Source: Gammaproteobacteria bacterium
GTDB taxonomy: Bacteria; Pseudomonadota; Gammaproteobacteria; Pseudomonadales; Azotimanducaceae
Assembly (NCBI GenBank): GCA_009843635.1
Contig: VYDB01000123.1
Span: 20,769 to 84,768 of the forward strand
Reading direction: 5' to 3'
Length of the DNA stretch: 64,000 nucleotides
The notes beneath the pieces were generated by a model. It ran no database searches and had not been told where the DNA came from. It was given only the letters and a program-made list of their open reading frames with translations. This document shows positions 1 through 9,533 of this stretch, one piece after another. A program made the position numbers and the translations under genes. Position 1 is the first letter of the stretch. The number at the start of each line of letters is the position of its first letter.

Positions 1-380
1 CCTTCCTCAAGCGCGAGAATCTTGCCGGCATGGCCGATGACGTGGGTGTTCGCCTTCGACGACTTCATGTCCATCAACACGGAGGGGTCGAGAATGTCGG
101 TTGCCGGATTGGCAATGAAGGGCGTTTGCACGTAGCGGTTGCGATACCACTCGGCGCGGCCATCGCGAACCCGCACGCCATGCAGCATGCCGTCGCCGAA
201 GAACGGGTGGCTGCTGGTCCCGGTGAAGGGGTTGGCGCCATTGCGCACGAAACGGCCGTTAAGCTCGGCGGGAATGGTTCCGGTTACCTTGAGCGCCGTG
301 AGCGTGCGCTCCTCGGTGATGGGGCGGCCGTTGCCGCGCAGGTGGACCGGTGTGTCGTCAACAACTTCTGCTTCTGCCAT
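1..380 (-). CDS. Carotenoid oxygenase (RPE65 family), N-terminal part
   Basis: About 126 N-terminal residues are present; the rest lies beyond the left edge. Family hallmarks are visible in order: GRFVRNGANPF near residue 43, then HPFFGDGMLHGVRVRDGRA, WYRNRYVQTP, and NTHVIGHAGKILAL close to the edge. These match the start of the beta-propeller of Fe(II)-dependent carotenoid or lignostilbene cleaving dioxygenases, which oxidatively split a carbon-carbon double bond. The four iron-binding histidines should lie mostly outside the window and cannot be checked. The ATG at 380 is preceded by GGGAGA. The gene is divergent from the symporter at 425. Substrate cannot be inferred. Confidence 0.85.
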   Translation of the reverse strand, partial: MAEAEVVDDTPVHLRGNGRPITEERTLTALKVTGTIPAELNGRFVRNGANPFTGTSSHPFFGDGMLHGVRVRDGRAEWYRNRYVQTPFIANPATDILDPSVLMDMKSSKANTHVIGHAGKILALEE

Positions 381-424
381 CGTTGCAATCTCCCTGTCAT
401 CTAAAGACGGCTATCATACGGGAT

Positions 425-1834
425 TTGGGGGCAGGGCGTCTGAAACGGTATCCAACCGGCCACCTGAACCTTCGGGACAGCGTGCTGTTCGTGCTCGGCG
501 CACCCGGATGGCAGATCACGTCAACCATCGTCGTTTCCATCGGCATTTACTTTTACCTGCCGCCGGAAGGCGCGGGGCTTCAAGTCCAGGTTTCCGAGGA
601 GATTTTCCTAGGCGTGCTGACGGCCTACGGACTGGCGCGGCTGATCGGCGGCCTGATCGACTCGCTGACCGACCCATTGGTCGGCCACTATTCGGATCGC
701 TCGCGCTCCCGATTTGGCCGGCGCCGGATTTTCCTTGCGTTTGGACTGGTGCCGATGGCCGCCACTCCGGCGCTGCTGTTCTTTCCGCCGGGAGAGCCCG
801 GCACCCACGGCGTGTTCGTTTACTTAACGGTGCTGCTCTGCCTGTACTACATCTTTTTCACCGTGTACGTCGCGCCCTACAACGCACTGCTGCCGGAACT
901 GGCGAACACCGAAGCGGAACGGGTTGAACTCACAAGGCTGCGCTCGGCAATCGGCGGCTCCCTGATCATGGCCTACGGCATCCTGTGGCTGGCCGGCATC
1001 AAGCTGTTCCGGGAGCTTGGCTTGGATGCGAACACCGCAGTGCAGGTGGTTGTGGTCATCTCCTGCGTGATTTCGTTCGTGTTTTGCGCGTGCCCCCTGT
1101 TCGTAGTGCGCGAACAGGAGCTGCGCCACCAGCGGAGCGCCATGAACATGCGCGCAGCACTCGCCGCAACGCTCAAGAACGGGCCCTTTCTCATCTACCT
1201 GTTGGCACAGGTGATATTCACCCTGGGCATCCACATGAGCGGGCCCGCCATACCCTACTTCGCCCGCGTGATCCTAGGCCGGGATGAAGGGTTCGCGGCG
1301 GTTCTATCCTTAAGCATGCTGCCGGGAATCCTGATCGGCTTCGTGTTCATCCAGCACGTCGTGGACCGGATCGGCACCAAGATGACGCTGGTGCTCTCCA
1401 TCCTGATCCTGGGGATAGCCCACCTGCCCTACGGGTTGCTCACGCCGAGCGTCGCCGGCGATGCCCATGACTTCCTGAACGTGGCTGTGATAGTGGGGCT
1501 GTCCGCACTCAAGGGGCTGGCGATTGCCGGCATCATGATCCTGCCGACGGTCATCCTGGGCCAGTTGATCGATCTCGACCAGGCGCGCACCGGGGCTGGC
1601 CGTGCAGCCATGTACTACGGCGTGCAGGGCCTGATGACCAAGTGGGTGCACGCCGCCTCGGCAGCCTTGATGAGCTTTCTGCTGTCGGCCTACGGCAGAA
1701 GCGCGGCGGAACCGCTCGGGGTGCTGTTGATCGGCCCGGTCGCGGGCGGCCTGTGCCTGATCGCCGCCGGCTTCTACGCCTGCTATCCGGAAAAGCGGGT
1801 TCGTGCGGAAGCGGGCAGGCTTGTCGCCGAGTAG
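425..1834 (+). CDS. MFS permease, GPH (MelB-like) sugar/cation symporter family
   Basis: About 469 residues with twelve predicted membrane segments. The first half contains LIGGLIDSLTDPLVGHYSDR followed by RSRFGRRRIF, the characteristic loop of glycoside-pentoside-hexuronide cation symporters. It is an inner-membrane secondary transporter; the substrate is unknown. The start is uncertain: the frame is open upstream into the neighbouring divergent gene, and TTG at 425 is the first plausible start outside it, with CTG 440 and GTG 482 as alternatives. The pairing with a divergent carotenoid oxygenase could reflect shared use of a plant- or lignin-derived compound, but this is inference. Confidence 0.8.
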   Translation: MGAGRLKRYPTGHLNLRDSVLFVLGAPGWQITSTIVVSIGIYFYLPPEGAGLQVQVSEEIFLGVLTAYGLARLIGGLIDSLTDPLVGHYSDRSRSRFGRRRIFLAFGLVPMAATPALLFFPPGEPGTHGVFVYLTVLLCLYYIFFTVYVAPYNALLPELANTEAERVELTRLRSAIGGSLIMAYGILWLAGIKLFRELGLDANTAVQVVVVISCVISFVFCACPLFVVREQELRHQRSAMNMRAALAATLKNGPFLIYLLAQVIFTLGIHMSGPAIPYFARVILGRDEGFAAVLSLSMLPGILIGFVFIQHVVDRIGTKMTLVLSILILGIAHLPYGLLTPSVAGDAHDFLNVAVIVGLSALKGLAIAGIMILPTVILGQLIDLDQARTGAGRAAMYYGVQGLMTKWVHAASAALMSFLLSAYGRSAAEPLGVLLIGPVAGGLCLIAAGFYACYPEKRVRAEAGRLVAE

Positions 1835-1930
1835 CAAGGCGCTATGGCCCCGAGCTGTCAGGGTGAGACGGCGTGAATCAACAATGCAGCTACAATGGCG
1901 CACCTTGGAAATTCTAGGGAGACTGACGCG

Positions 1931-2371
1931 ATGATCGACCTCGACCGCGCCGCCAACGATAAAGAGCGCCTAGCGCTCTCCCTGTTCAAGGCCATGGAGG
2001 AAGGCGACTTGGCGGACAAGATCGAGGCATTGTGCGCAGATGGCTTTGCCTGGGCCAACAGCGGCCTGCCAACGCTGGAGGGCAAGGCTTCGGTCTTCGC
2101 GCACATGGCGGCGGGCGGCTTTGCCAACGACATCCCCATCCTCAAGGGCATGACGTCGTTCTCGGCGGATCTGCTGCACATCGCCAGCTCGACCGCTGGA
2201 GGCCGCACGGTGGTGTTCACCGAACGCATCGACCACCACTGGGACGCCGCTGGCCGCGACCTGATGACGCCACACATCTGCGGCGTGATTGAAATCGAGG
2301 ACGGGAAGATTCAAGCGCTTCGGGATTTCTATGACACCTGCTGCTACGAGCAGGATCCGGTGGAGCCCTAG
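1931..2371 (+). CDS. NTF2-fold protein of the limonene-epoxide hydrolase/SnoaL-like type
   Basis: A 146-residue cytosolic protein. The C-terminal half has VVFTERIDHHWDAAGRD followed by ICGVIEIEDGKIQALRDFYD, the pattern of limonene-1,2-epoxide hydrolase-like and SnoaL-like proteins with a cone-shaped alpha+beta barrel. Members hydrolyse or isomerise small hydrophobic molecules, but many have no known activity. The ATG at 1931 is chosen because AGGGAG lies at a suitable distance upstream; an in-frame ATG at 1895 has none. It sits 96 bases after the symporter in the same direction and ends just before a convergent gene. The fold is fairly certain, the reaction is not. Confidence 0.75.
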   Translation: MIDLDRAANDKERLALSLFKAMEEGDLADKIEALCADGFAWANSGLPTLEGKASVFAHMAAGGFANDIPILKGMTSFSADLLHIASSTAGGRTVVFTERIDHHWDAAGRDLMTPHICGVIEIEDGKIQALRDFYDTCCYEQDPVEP

Positions 2372-2378
2372 TGCCTCG

Positions 2379-3308
2379 TCAAGCTTCGTTCAACGCCGCC
2401 ACCTCCGGCAGCACGCGCTCAATCAACAAACGAGTTTGGTCGATGAAGTCCTCGGTGCCCTGGGCGATGGGCCGCAGGATGAACTTGTGCACGCCGGCGT
2501 CGCGGAAGCGCTGCAGCAGCGCCATGATGTCCTCAACGTCGCCGACAGCCAGGAAGCCGTCGGCGGGCTTGCCAAGTCTTTGGGTCAGAAACTCGTGGTA
2601 TCGGGTGACGATGGGCTCCTCTACCTGGCCGAAGCGGAAGGCGAAGCCGGCGCCGTAGTGGTCCTCATCGATCGGGCGGCCGAGTTCGGCGGCCCGCGCC
2701 TTGATGGCCGCGATCACTGGCTGGACTTCGTCTGGCGACTCGATGCCCGCCTGCCAGCCGGTGCCCCATTGGGCGGTGCGTTCGATGGCTTGGGGCGCTG
2801 AGCCGCCGACCCAAAGCGGCAGCGGCTGCTGCACGGGCTTGGGCGCGATGCTGGCGTCCTTGAGTTGGTAGTACTGGCCCTCCATGGTCACGGAGTCCTC
2901 GCACCAAAGACGAGAGAGAATTTGCAAGCCTTCCTCGCTGCGCTTGCCCCGGCCCCGGGTGGGGGTGCCGGTGGCGGCATAGTCGCGGGACCGAGCGCTG
3001 CCAACGCCGAAGGCGGGCAACAGCCGTCCTTCGCTTAAGACGTCAATGGTGGCGCAGGCCTTGGCGGTCAGCACGGGGTCGCGCAGGCCAAGGCTGGCCA
3101 CGTTCATACCGAACTTCAGGTTTCGCGTGGCCCCGGCCAGCGCCGCCATGACGCTCATGCACTCCAGGTTCGGGTCCGGCCCAATCAGGCGGTCGCTCTG
3201 CCAGATGGAGTCCACCCCGCCCTTGTCGCAGAGGTCCACCCAGCGCCAGAAGCCCTTGGCGTCCTCAAATGGGAAATTGGCGATGCCGAGGCCAGCGCTG
3301 ACGGTCAT
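2379..3308 (-). CDS. LLM-class (bacterial luciferase-like) flavin-dependent monooxygenase
   Basis: 309 residues. The TIM-barrel pattern of luciferase-like oxidoreductases is clear: GVDSIWQSDRLIG near the N-terminus, LKFGMNVASLGLRDPVLTAK, IDVLSEGRLLPAFGVG, then PLPLWVGGSAPQAIERTAQ in the second half. Such enzymes use reduced FMN or F420; the cofactor is not decided by the sequence. The ATG at 3308 is preceded by AAGGGA and lies 20 bases after the GAPDH stop, so it is probably the last gene of the operon running from about 9293. A longer frame begins at 3386 inside the GAPDH gene and is rejected. Substrate unknown. Confidence 0.85.
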   Translation of the reverse strand: MTVSAGLGIANFPFEDAKGFWRWVDLCDKGGVDSIWQSDRLIGPDPNLECMSVMAALAGATRNLKFGMNVASLGLRDPVLTAKACATIDVLSEGRLLPAFGVGSARSRDYAATGTPTRGRGKRSEEGLQILSRLWCEDSVTMEGQYYQLKDASIAPKPVQQPLPLWVGGSAPQAIERTAQWGTGWQAGIESPDEVQPVIAAIKARAAELGRPIDEDHYGAGFAFRFGQVEEPIVTRYHEFLTQRLGKPADGFLAVGDVEDIMALLQRFRDAGVHKFILRPIAQGTEDFIDQTRLLIERVLPEVAALNEA

Positions 3309-3328
3309 TGAGGGTTCCCTTGCGGTGG

Positions 3329-4329
<1,001 letters not shown>

Positions 4330-4330
<1 letters not shown>

Positions 4331-5349
4331 CAGGACGGCTCCCCGGCTTGGGCGGCGTCCAAGCCGCCGTAGAGGGCGGCCAAGTCCAAGATGCGCCGGG
4401 CATGGCCGAGCGACTCATGCCAAGCCAGCACCTTGATGAGGTTTTCGCCCGCCTTCATGGTGCCTTGGAGATCGACCAGCAGCGATTCGGAACGGCCCTT
4501 GACGTCGGAGGACACGATGGGATCGCGGGTGGCCGCAATCAGCGCCGGATCGGCGGCGGCAGCAGCTTCGAAAAGCTCGTTGACTCCTTCAGCTTCCACG
4601 GCCAGGCTGGCAAAGGCCACCGTCATGTCCAGCAGGGAGCCCGCCTGCACCGGCACGTTCAGCGCAAAACCGCTGACCTTGCCCTTGACGGCCGGCAGTG
4701 CCCGCTCCACCCAACGCGGGGCGGGCGTGTCATTGGGAATGATGTTCTCGGCGCCGGAACGGCTGCGGCGATAGTCAGGCCCGGCGTAGTCCTGCAGGCT
4801 TTGGTCGCTGGTGTAGGCGTGCACCGAGGTCATGGTGGCATGCTCAATGGCATGGGTTGCCGCAAGGACCTTCAGCGCCAGGGCCATGGCCGTTGTGGAT
4901 GCTGAGCCGGCGGAGATGATCCGGTCGTCCGCCACCGCCTCCGCTTGATTGACCCCGTAGAGCACTACCCGATCAACATCCCCGTCCGGCAATGTGGACA
5001 GAACCACCCGCCGGGCGCCGTTTTCCAAGTGGGGCGCCAAGTTCGCAGCGGACCGAAAGCGGCCGGTGGCGTCGATGACGACATCCACGCCGAAGGCATC
5101 CCAAGGCACCTCCGCGGGATTGTCGGCGCACATCAGACGAGCGCGGCGGGGCGCTTCGCCACGCTCGCTAACCAGATGATTGGCTTCCAAGCGGACGTGC
5201 CCGCAATCCGCCCCCTTGGTCAGGAGGTGGTGCAGGATTTCCGGCCGCCCAATGTCGGAGATGGCCACCAGATCAGCCTGCGCATCATCGAGCGCCAAAC
5301 GGTAGATCTGCCTGCCCACCAAGCCGAACCCCATCATGCCGACGCGCAT
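4330..5349 (-). CDS. GAPDH paralogue lacking the catalytic cysteine
   Basis: 339 residues and collinear with the GAPDH encoded directly downstream. An ungapped alignment around the active site gives IISAGSASTTAMALALKV here against IVSNASCTTNCLAPVAKV there: the catalytic Cys150 is Ala150 and the second Cys is also Ala. I checked this on the bases around 4870-4925. The base histidine (H177 in TSVHAYT) and RRSRSGAENIIP remain, but the phosphate-binding STGAAKAVG is replaced by DTPAPRWVE. Conventional phosphorylating activity is therefore unlikely; a regulatory, scaffolding or different catalytic role is possible. The ATG at 5349 is chosen because residues upstream are a shadow of the next gene. 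Confidence 0.85.
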
Positions 5350-5369
5350 TGGCCGGCGCTCCACCCCCG

Positions 5370-5924
5370 TCACGCCTTGGCGTCCGGTGGCAGGTAGTCG
5401 AAGATGAAGGTGATGCGATCCTCCGGTCCCTTGTTCATCACGCTGTGGGCGAGCTGGTTGTTGATCTCGTAGGCTTGGCCCACTTCGAGGCGGTAGGGGC
5501 GGCCGTCGATCATGAAGCGAACCCGCGGATTGGTGGTCAGCGGCACGTGGATGCGATGGCTGCAATGAAAGGAAGGGTGGCCGTCGCGGTGGGTGCTGAT
5601 GCGCCCCCCGGCAGCGAGCTTGGCCGCCATGGCACGAATGATGGCACCGCCCTTGGGGTAGTGCCCCTCGATGATGCCGTGCATCAGGGGCACTGCGGGC
5701 TCCGCCAGCCAAGGCCAGCCGGACTCCTTGGTCACCTCGATGTCCGGCCAGCCGGTGCCATCGGTGAACACCAGGACCAGCGATTGGGTCTGCTGATGCA
5801 CCTCGTAGGTCTCCTGGCGGTGCGGCTGGCTTGCCCAGGCTTCCTGCCCGAGGGCCAGCACCGCGTCCCGCATTGCGCTGACGTCAATTTCGCCCAAGTG
5901 GCGCACCGGCGCATCGATATTCAT
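5370..5924 (-). CDS. Aspartyl/asparaginyl beta-hydroxylase-like Fe(II)/2-oxoglutarate oxygenase
   Basis: 184 residues, the size of the bacterial soluble members of the AspH family. The C-terminal half has GGRISTHRDGHPSF, then HRIHVPLTTNPRVRFMIDG, and later AYEINNQLAHSVMNKG: the first and last histidines are the likely iron ligands and the Arg near the end (DRITFIFDY) would bind 2-oxoglutarate. It is expected to hydroxylate a protein or small-molecule substrate using O2 and 2-oxoglutarate. The start overlaps the stop of the DUF3604 gene by four bases, and the GAPDH paralogue starts 20 bases downstream, so it belongs to the same operon. Substrate unknown. Confidence 0.85.
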   Translation of the reverse strand: MNIDAPVRHLGEIDVSAMRDAVLALGQEAWASQPHRQETYEVHQQTQSLVLVFTDGTGWPDIEVTKESGWPWLAEPAVPLMHGIIEGHYPKGGAIIRAMAAKLAAGGRISTHRDGHPSFHCSHRIHVPLTTNPRVRFMIDGRPYRLEVGQAYEINNQLAHSVMNKGPEDRITFIFDYLPPDAKA

Positions 5925-7798
5925 CGCGGCACATACCAGATCGGCGAGCTGTAAGCCCGCTCTTGAGTGGTGAGGGGAACCTCCGGCGGCATGCGGGTCT
6001 TGAAGAAGGCGGCGTCAAAGGCCGTCCAACGCGGGGTTGGAATCTCCAGCACCCGCACATAGTAGAACGCGGCTTGGGCGGGGTGGAAGTCGGGGTCGCG
6101 CCAAACGGTTTGCAACGCCGCCGCGCCAATCGAGTTGCTGTAGGTGGCCGTCGCCACGTCCACCGTGCTGCCCACGGGCGGTGCCTTGCCAGTCTCGGCA
6201 TCCACCCGGCGTCCGTCCGACAGCGCCACGTCGTACACCCGCTCGGCGGTCTCGCCGTTGTCCTGCAGCCAGCCCTTGACGATTTGCACCCGGTCCAGGT
6301 TCGCGCCCAAGGGATCCTTCAAGGCCTGCACCATGAAGCTGGGCGCCACATCCTGCTGCCGCATGGGCAGGTCGCCGCCCATGGGCACCCCGTGGGCGTA
6401 CCCTGCCGCGACCCAATCGGGCCGTTCAAGATCCGCGGCCTCGAAGTTCCAGCCGCCAAAGAAGCGCAGGCTCAGGCGCGGCCCGGTGCTGGCGTAGGTC
6501 TCCTTGCGGGCGAGGGCGGCAAAGATGGACTCGCGGGTGTTCGCCTCCGCCCAGACGGCGGCGTATCCCGAAGCGGCCAATTCCCATTCCAGTTGCACGA
6601 TGTCGGGAATGTTGACGAACGGCTCCAAGGCCCGTTCGGCGCTCGGTTCATGCCAACTGAACTTGCCCCAGAAGTTGTTTTCATCGGCCGACGGGATGCC
6701 GGTGTGGGAGTCGGTGCTGCCGATGAGGCCGAACTTGTAGGGGTTTACGCCAACGTCCCCCATCAGCGCCAACCCGGTTCTAAGCGCCGGGCGGGCGTAT
6801 TCGGCGGCGAACATCGCATCCTCATGGGGACGACTCGCGCTGAATCCGGCGAAACGGTCCCAGGATTCATAGTCGGCAAACTCATCGTTTGGCGACACAT
6901 AGGGATGGGTCTCGCTATCACCCTTAAACTGGGTCACTTCCAGCAGGGGCTCCCAGCGTGCCCGCAGCCGTGCGTAGTCCGCCGTGATGGCCTCGCCGTC
7001 GGAATCGGTGAGGCTGAACATCAGCCCCGCGCTCACGTTGCTGTTGTGGGGGATGGCCAGCGCCTGGCCACCAGTGCGGGCCTCGTAGTCGGCCAGAAAC
7101 CGCCACAGCTCCCGGGGCCGGTCGCCATCGAAGGAACTGAAGGGCACCACCTGTCCGGCTCGCTCCGCGCCGTCTTGGAAGACGACGATGCGGTGCATGT
7201 TGCCGCCGCCCCGGCCCGACGACCATTCATAGCCGATCAAGGCGGTGAATCGACCCGGGTCGTTGTAGCGCTCCGCCTGCTCGGTGACGATCTGCCATAC
7301 CGACTTGTTGTAGGCTGGGTTTTGCAGCAAGTCTTTGCGGCTGCTCAGCGCTTCGCCAAACTCCACTAGAATTTGGGCGGCCTGCTCCGGGCCAGCCTGG
7401 TGCATGGCATGCCAGCGCTGGCCGATTTCGGTGGCCAGCAGCCGGGCATCCCCAGCCTCCAAGGCTGGAAACAGGCCCATGTACTCGGCGTGGTCGGCAG
7501 CCACCAAGAAGTCCAGTGGCCGATTCAGCTTGACCGGGCGGCCATTGTGGGCGGTGACCGCATCGCCCCGGGCCAGCCGGTACAGCTCGTCGTGCCCGAA
7601 GCGGACATTGCCGCCCGCCGCGGCGTCCGGCGACAGGTTGGTGTGGACGTGGGTGTCGCCCCAATAGAGATGCTTGGCCGGCGAGGCATTCAGGCTTGGC
7701 GAATAGAATGGGCCTTCGGATTCGTCCGCTACGGCGGCCGCCGCCAGCGCCGCAGCCACGCCGGCGCAGAGCGCGTGCCACGCAGCCAGCCGGTTCAC
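5921..7798 (-). CDS. Secreted DUF3604 protein
   Basis: 625 residues with an N-terminal signal peptide (hydrophobic stretch to about residue 24, ending VADES). Immediately after comes LYWGDTHVHTNLSPDA (residues 44-59), then DFLVAADHAEYMG and, near the middle, GLIGSTDSHTGIPSADENNF, the His/Asp-rich signatures of DUF3604, which resemble the metal site of PHP-type hydrolases. The full family length is present. Function is unknown; a periplasmic metal-dependent hydrolase is the usual guess. Start and stop both overlap neighbours by four bases (DUF1499 protein upstream, AspH-like protein downstream), so expression is tightly coupled. Confidence 0.88.
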   Translation of the reverse strand: MNRLAAWHALCAGVAAALAAAAVADESEGPFYSPSLNASPAKHLYWGDTHVHTNLSPDAAAGGNVRFGHDELYRLARGDAVTAHNGRPVKLNRPLDFLVAADHAEYMGLFPALEAGDARLLATEIGQRWHAMHQAGPEQAAQILVEFGEALSSRKDLLQNPAYNKSVWQIVTEQAERYNDPGRFTALIGYEWSSGRGGGNMHRIVVFQDGAERAGQVVPFSSFDGDRPRELWRFLADYEARTGGQALAIPHNSNVSAGLMFSLTDSDGEAITADYARLRARWEPLLEVTQFKGDSETHPYVSPNDEFADYESWDRFAGFSASRPHEDAMFAAEYARPALRTGLALMGDVGVNPYKFGLIGSTDSHTGIPSADENNFWGKFSWHEPSAERALEPFVNIPDIVQLEWELAASGYAAVWAEANTRESIFAALARKETYASTGPRLSLRFFGGWNFEAADLERPDWVAAGYAHGVPMGGDLPMRQQDVAPSFMVQALKDPLGANLDRVQIVKGWLQDNGETAERVYDVALSDGRRVDAETGKAPPVGSTVDVATATYSNSIGAAALQTVWRDPDFHPAQAAFYYVRVLEIPTPRWTAFDAAFFKTRMPPEVPLTTQERAYSSPIWYVPR

Positions 7799-8538
7799 TG
7801 ATCTTCGCCGGACAGACGCCGCAAAATCTCGCCGATGCGCTCGGCGTTGGTGCCCATGTCGCTCACCCCGACCCGGGACACGCTGCGCACGTCAATCTGG
7901 GCGCCTTGGGGATGCTGCCGCACCCGCACCGCCACGTCATCCTTGAAGCCGAACCAAAACGTGGTGGCGGTGGCCTCGATCAGGCCGAGCGGCGGATGCT
8001 CGGCCACGATCTCCATCCCTAAGCCCAGCAGCGCGGCGCGCGCTTCGGCGAAGGCTGCCTCGGGATCCGCTTGCAAGGTTAGCGGCGCAACCCACGGAAA
8101 GGCCTCCGACTGCAGTGGGGCAATGGTCTCGGCATCGAAGTCCAGCGTGTTGAACTGCCCGCCGCCCAGCGACGCGCGCAGCGAATCGACCGCTATGAAC
8201 GGCGGCGGCTCCTCGACATCGGTGGAAACGTGGTGGATCGGCGGCACCGACAGGACCCGAAACAACTGCAGGCCCAAGTAAGCGATCGACAACACGCCGA
8301 TTGTCAACCCGATGGCACAGGCGCGCAGGTCGCGCGGCAAGCGCCGCCGCCGGGCGACGAGCACGGCGGCCATGGCGCTGGCGGTTCCAACCACCGCCAA
8401 CGCGCTGCCGAGCAGCAGAATCGCGATCCCCGTTTCCCAGTTCCACAGGCCGAACCGGGAACCCAACGCGGCGATGGGCAGCAGCGCAGCCCCTGCCATG
8501 GCAGCGATCAGAATCGTTCGAGACCACCAGGCTGTCAT
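7795..8538 (-). CDS. DUF1499 membrane protein, copy 2
   Basis: 247 residues. The N-terminal part has three predicted membrane segments (around ILIAAMAGAALLPIAAL, the VVGTASAMAAVLVA region, and AIGLTIGVLSIAYLGLQ). It is followed by PPIHHVSTDVEEPPPF and the C-terminal DUF1499 core LIEATATTFWFGFKDDVAVR ... VDVRSVSRVGVSDMGTNAERI. The ATG at 8538 (MTAWWSRT) is chosen because it aligns with the start of the upstream paralogue (MTTWWSRA); an earlier in-frame start at 8565 would overlap that gene. Function unknown. The stop overlaps the DUF3604 start. Confidence 0.8.
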   Translation of the reverse strand: MTAWWSRTILIAAMAGAALLPIAALGSRFGLWNWETGIAILLLGSALAVVGTASAMAAVLVARRRRLPRDLRACAIGLTIGVLSIAYLGLQLFRVLSVPPIHHVSTDVEEPPPFIAVDSLRASLGGGQFNTLDFDAETIAPLQSEAFPWVAPLTLQADPEAAFAEARAALLGLGMEIVAEHPPLGLIEATATTFWFGFKDDVAVRVRQHPQGAQIDVRSVSRVGVSDMGTNAERIGEILRRLSGEDQ

Positions 8539-8561
8539 GAACAACCCCCGACCCTGCCCGT

Positions 8562-9293
8562 TCACTGATCCGCGGCGGACAGGCGCCGCAAGATCTCGCC
8601 GATGCGTTTGGCGTTGACGCCGCCATCGCTCCTCCCGACCCGGGAGATGCTGCGCACATCGACCAGGGCGCCTTGCGGGTGGGGACGCACCCGAACCGCC
8701 ACATCATCTTTGAAGCCGAACCAGAAGGTCGTGGCGGTGGCTTCGATCAGGCCTTGCTGCGGATGTTCAGCGACGATTTCAAGCCCCATGCCTTGCAGCG
8801 CGGCGAGGGCTTTGGCGAAGGCAGCCTCCGGCGTCGCCGGCATCGTCAGCGGCACAACCCACGGATAGAACTCGGCCTGCAGGGGGGCGGTGGTTTCGGC
8901 ATCGAAGTCCAGCGAATTGGAGACGGTGCCCCGCAACTCAGCGACTTCAATGAATGGCGGCGGATCCTCAGTATCCGTGGAAACGTGGTGGATGGGCGGA
9001 ACCGTCGCGAAGCTGTACTGCAGCTGACCCACGTAGGCGGCCGCCAACAGGCAAATGACCAAACCAACAGCCGAGGCGCCCAGATCCTTGGGCAGGCGGC
9101 GCCGCCAAGCGACGGCCACGGCGACAATGGCGATCAACGCCACGATGACCGCAAGCCAGCCGCCCACCCGCAAAAACTGAATGCCAGTGCCGATGCCCCA
9201 CAGCCCCAATCGGCTGCCCAACGCGCCGATGGGCAGCAACGCGGTTGCCCCCACGGCGCCAAGCAAAACTGCCCGAGACCACCAAGTCGTCAT
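8562..9293 (-). CDS. DUF1499 membrane protein, copy 1
   Basis: 243 residues and clearly a tandem paralogue of the next gene downstream: both begin MTxWWSR, share the PPIHHVSTD block and the nearly identical LIEATATTFWFGFKDDVAVRVR block, and end GEILRRLS followed by a short tail ending DQ. Three membrane segments are predicted before the soluble DUF1499 domain. This is the first gene of the minus-strand operon reaching to 2379. The ATG at 9293 is selected over 9308 by alignment with the paralogue. No function is known for the domain. Confidence 0.8.
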   Translation of the reverse strand: MTTWWSRAVLLGAVGATALLPIGALGSRLGLWGIGTGIQFLRVGGWLAVIVALIAIVAVAVAWRRRLPKDLGASAVGLVICLLAAAYVGQLQYSFATVPPIHHVSTDTEDPPPFIEVAELRGTVSNSLDFDAETTAPLQAEFYPWVVPLTMPATPEAAFAKALAALQGMGLEIVAEHPQQGLIEATATTFWFGFKDDVAVRVRPHPQGALVDVRSISRVGRSDGGVNAKRIGEILRRLSAADQ

Positions 9294-9533
9294 GAGCCTC
9301 CCTTCCAACGTGTCAACTGCGGCGAGGGAGGGACTTATAGCACACTCACGAGAGTCGGCGCCTCACAACTGAGTTGAAAGCCGCAGCTTCGTGCTGCTTT
9401 TGACTTCGGTGACCGCGATGTGCGAGTGCAGTTCGTGGATGTAGGGATTGGTCAACAAGGTGTTGCCAATGAATCCTTCAGTGGCCACGAGTGATGATCG
9501 GCGTTATCAGTTCAATGATCATGGATGTCCTGG

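Noticed and set aside
5963..7369. 468-residue plus-strand frame opposite the DUF3604 gene
   Set aside because: No recognisable domain, no ribosome site, and it is antisense to a strongly supported gene.
9378..9410. GCAGC/GCTGC hairpin followed by TTTT as a terminator
   Set aside because: Only five base pairs, a short T-tract on the plus strand where no gene ends, and a weak form on the minus strand.
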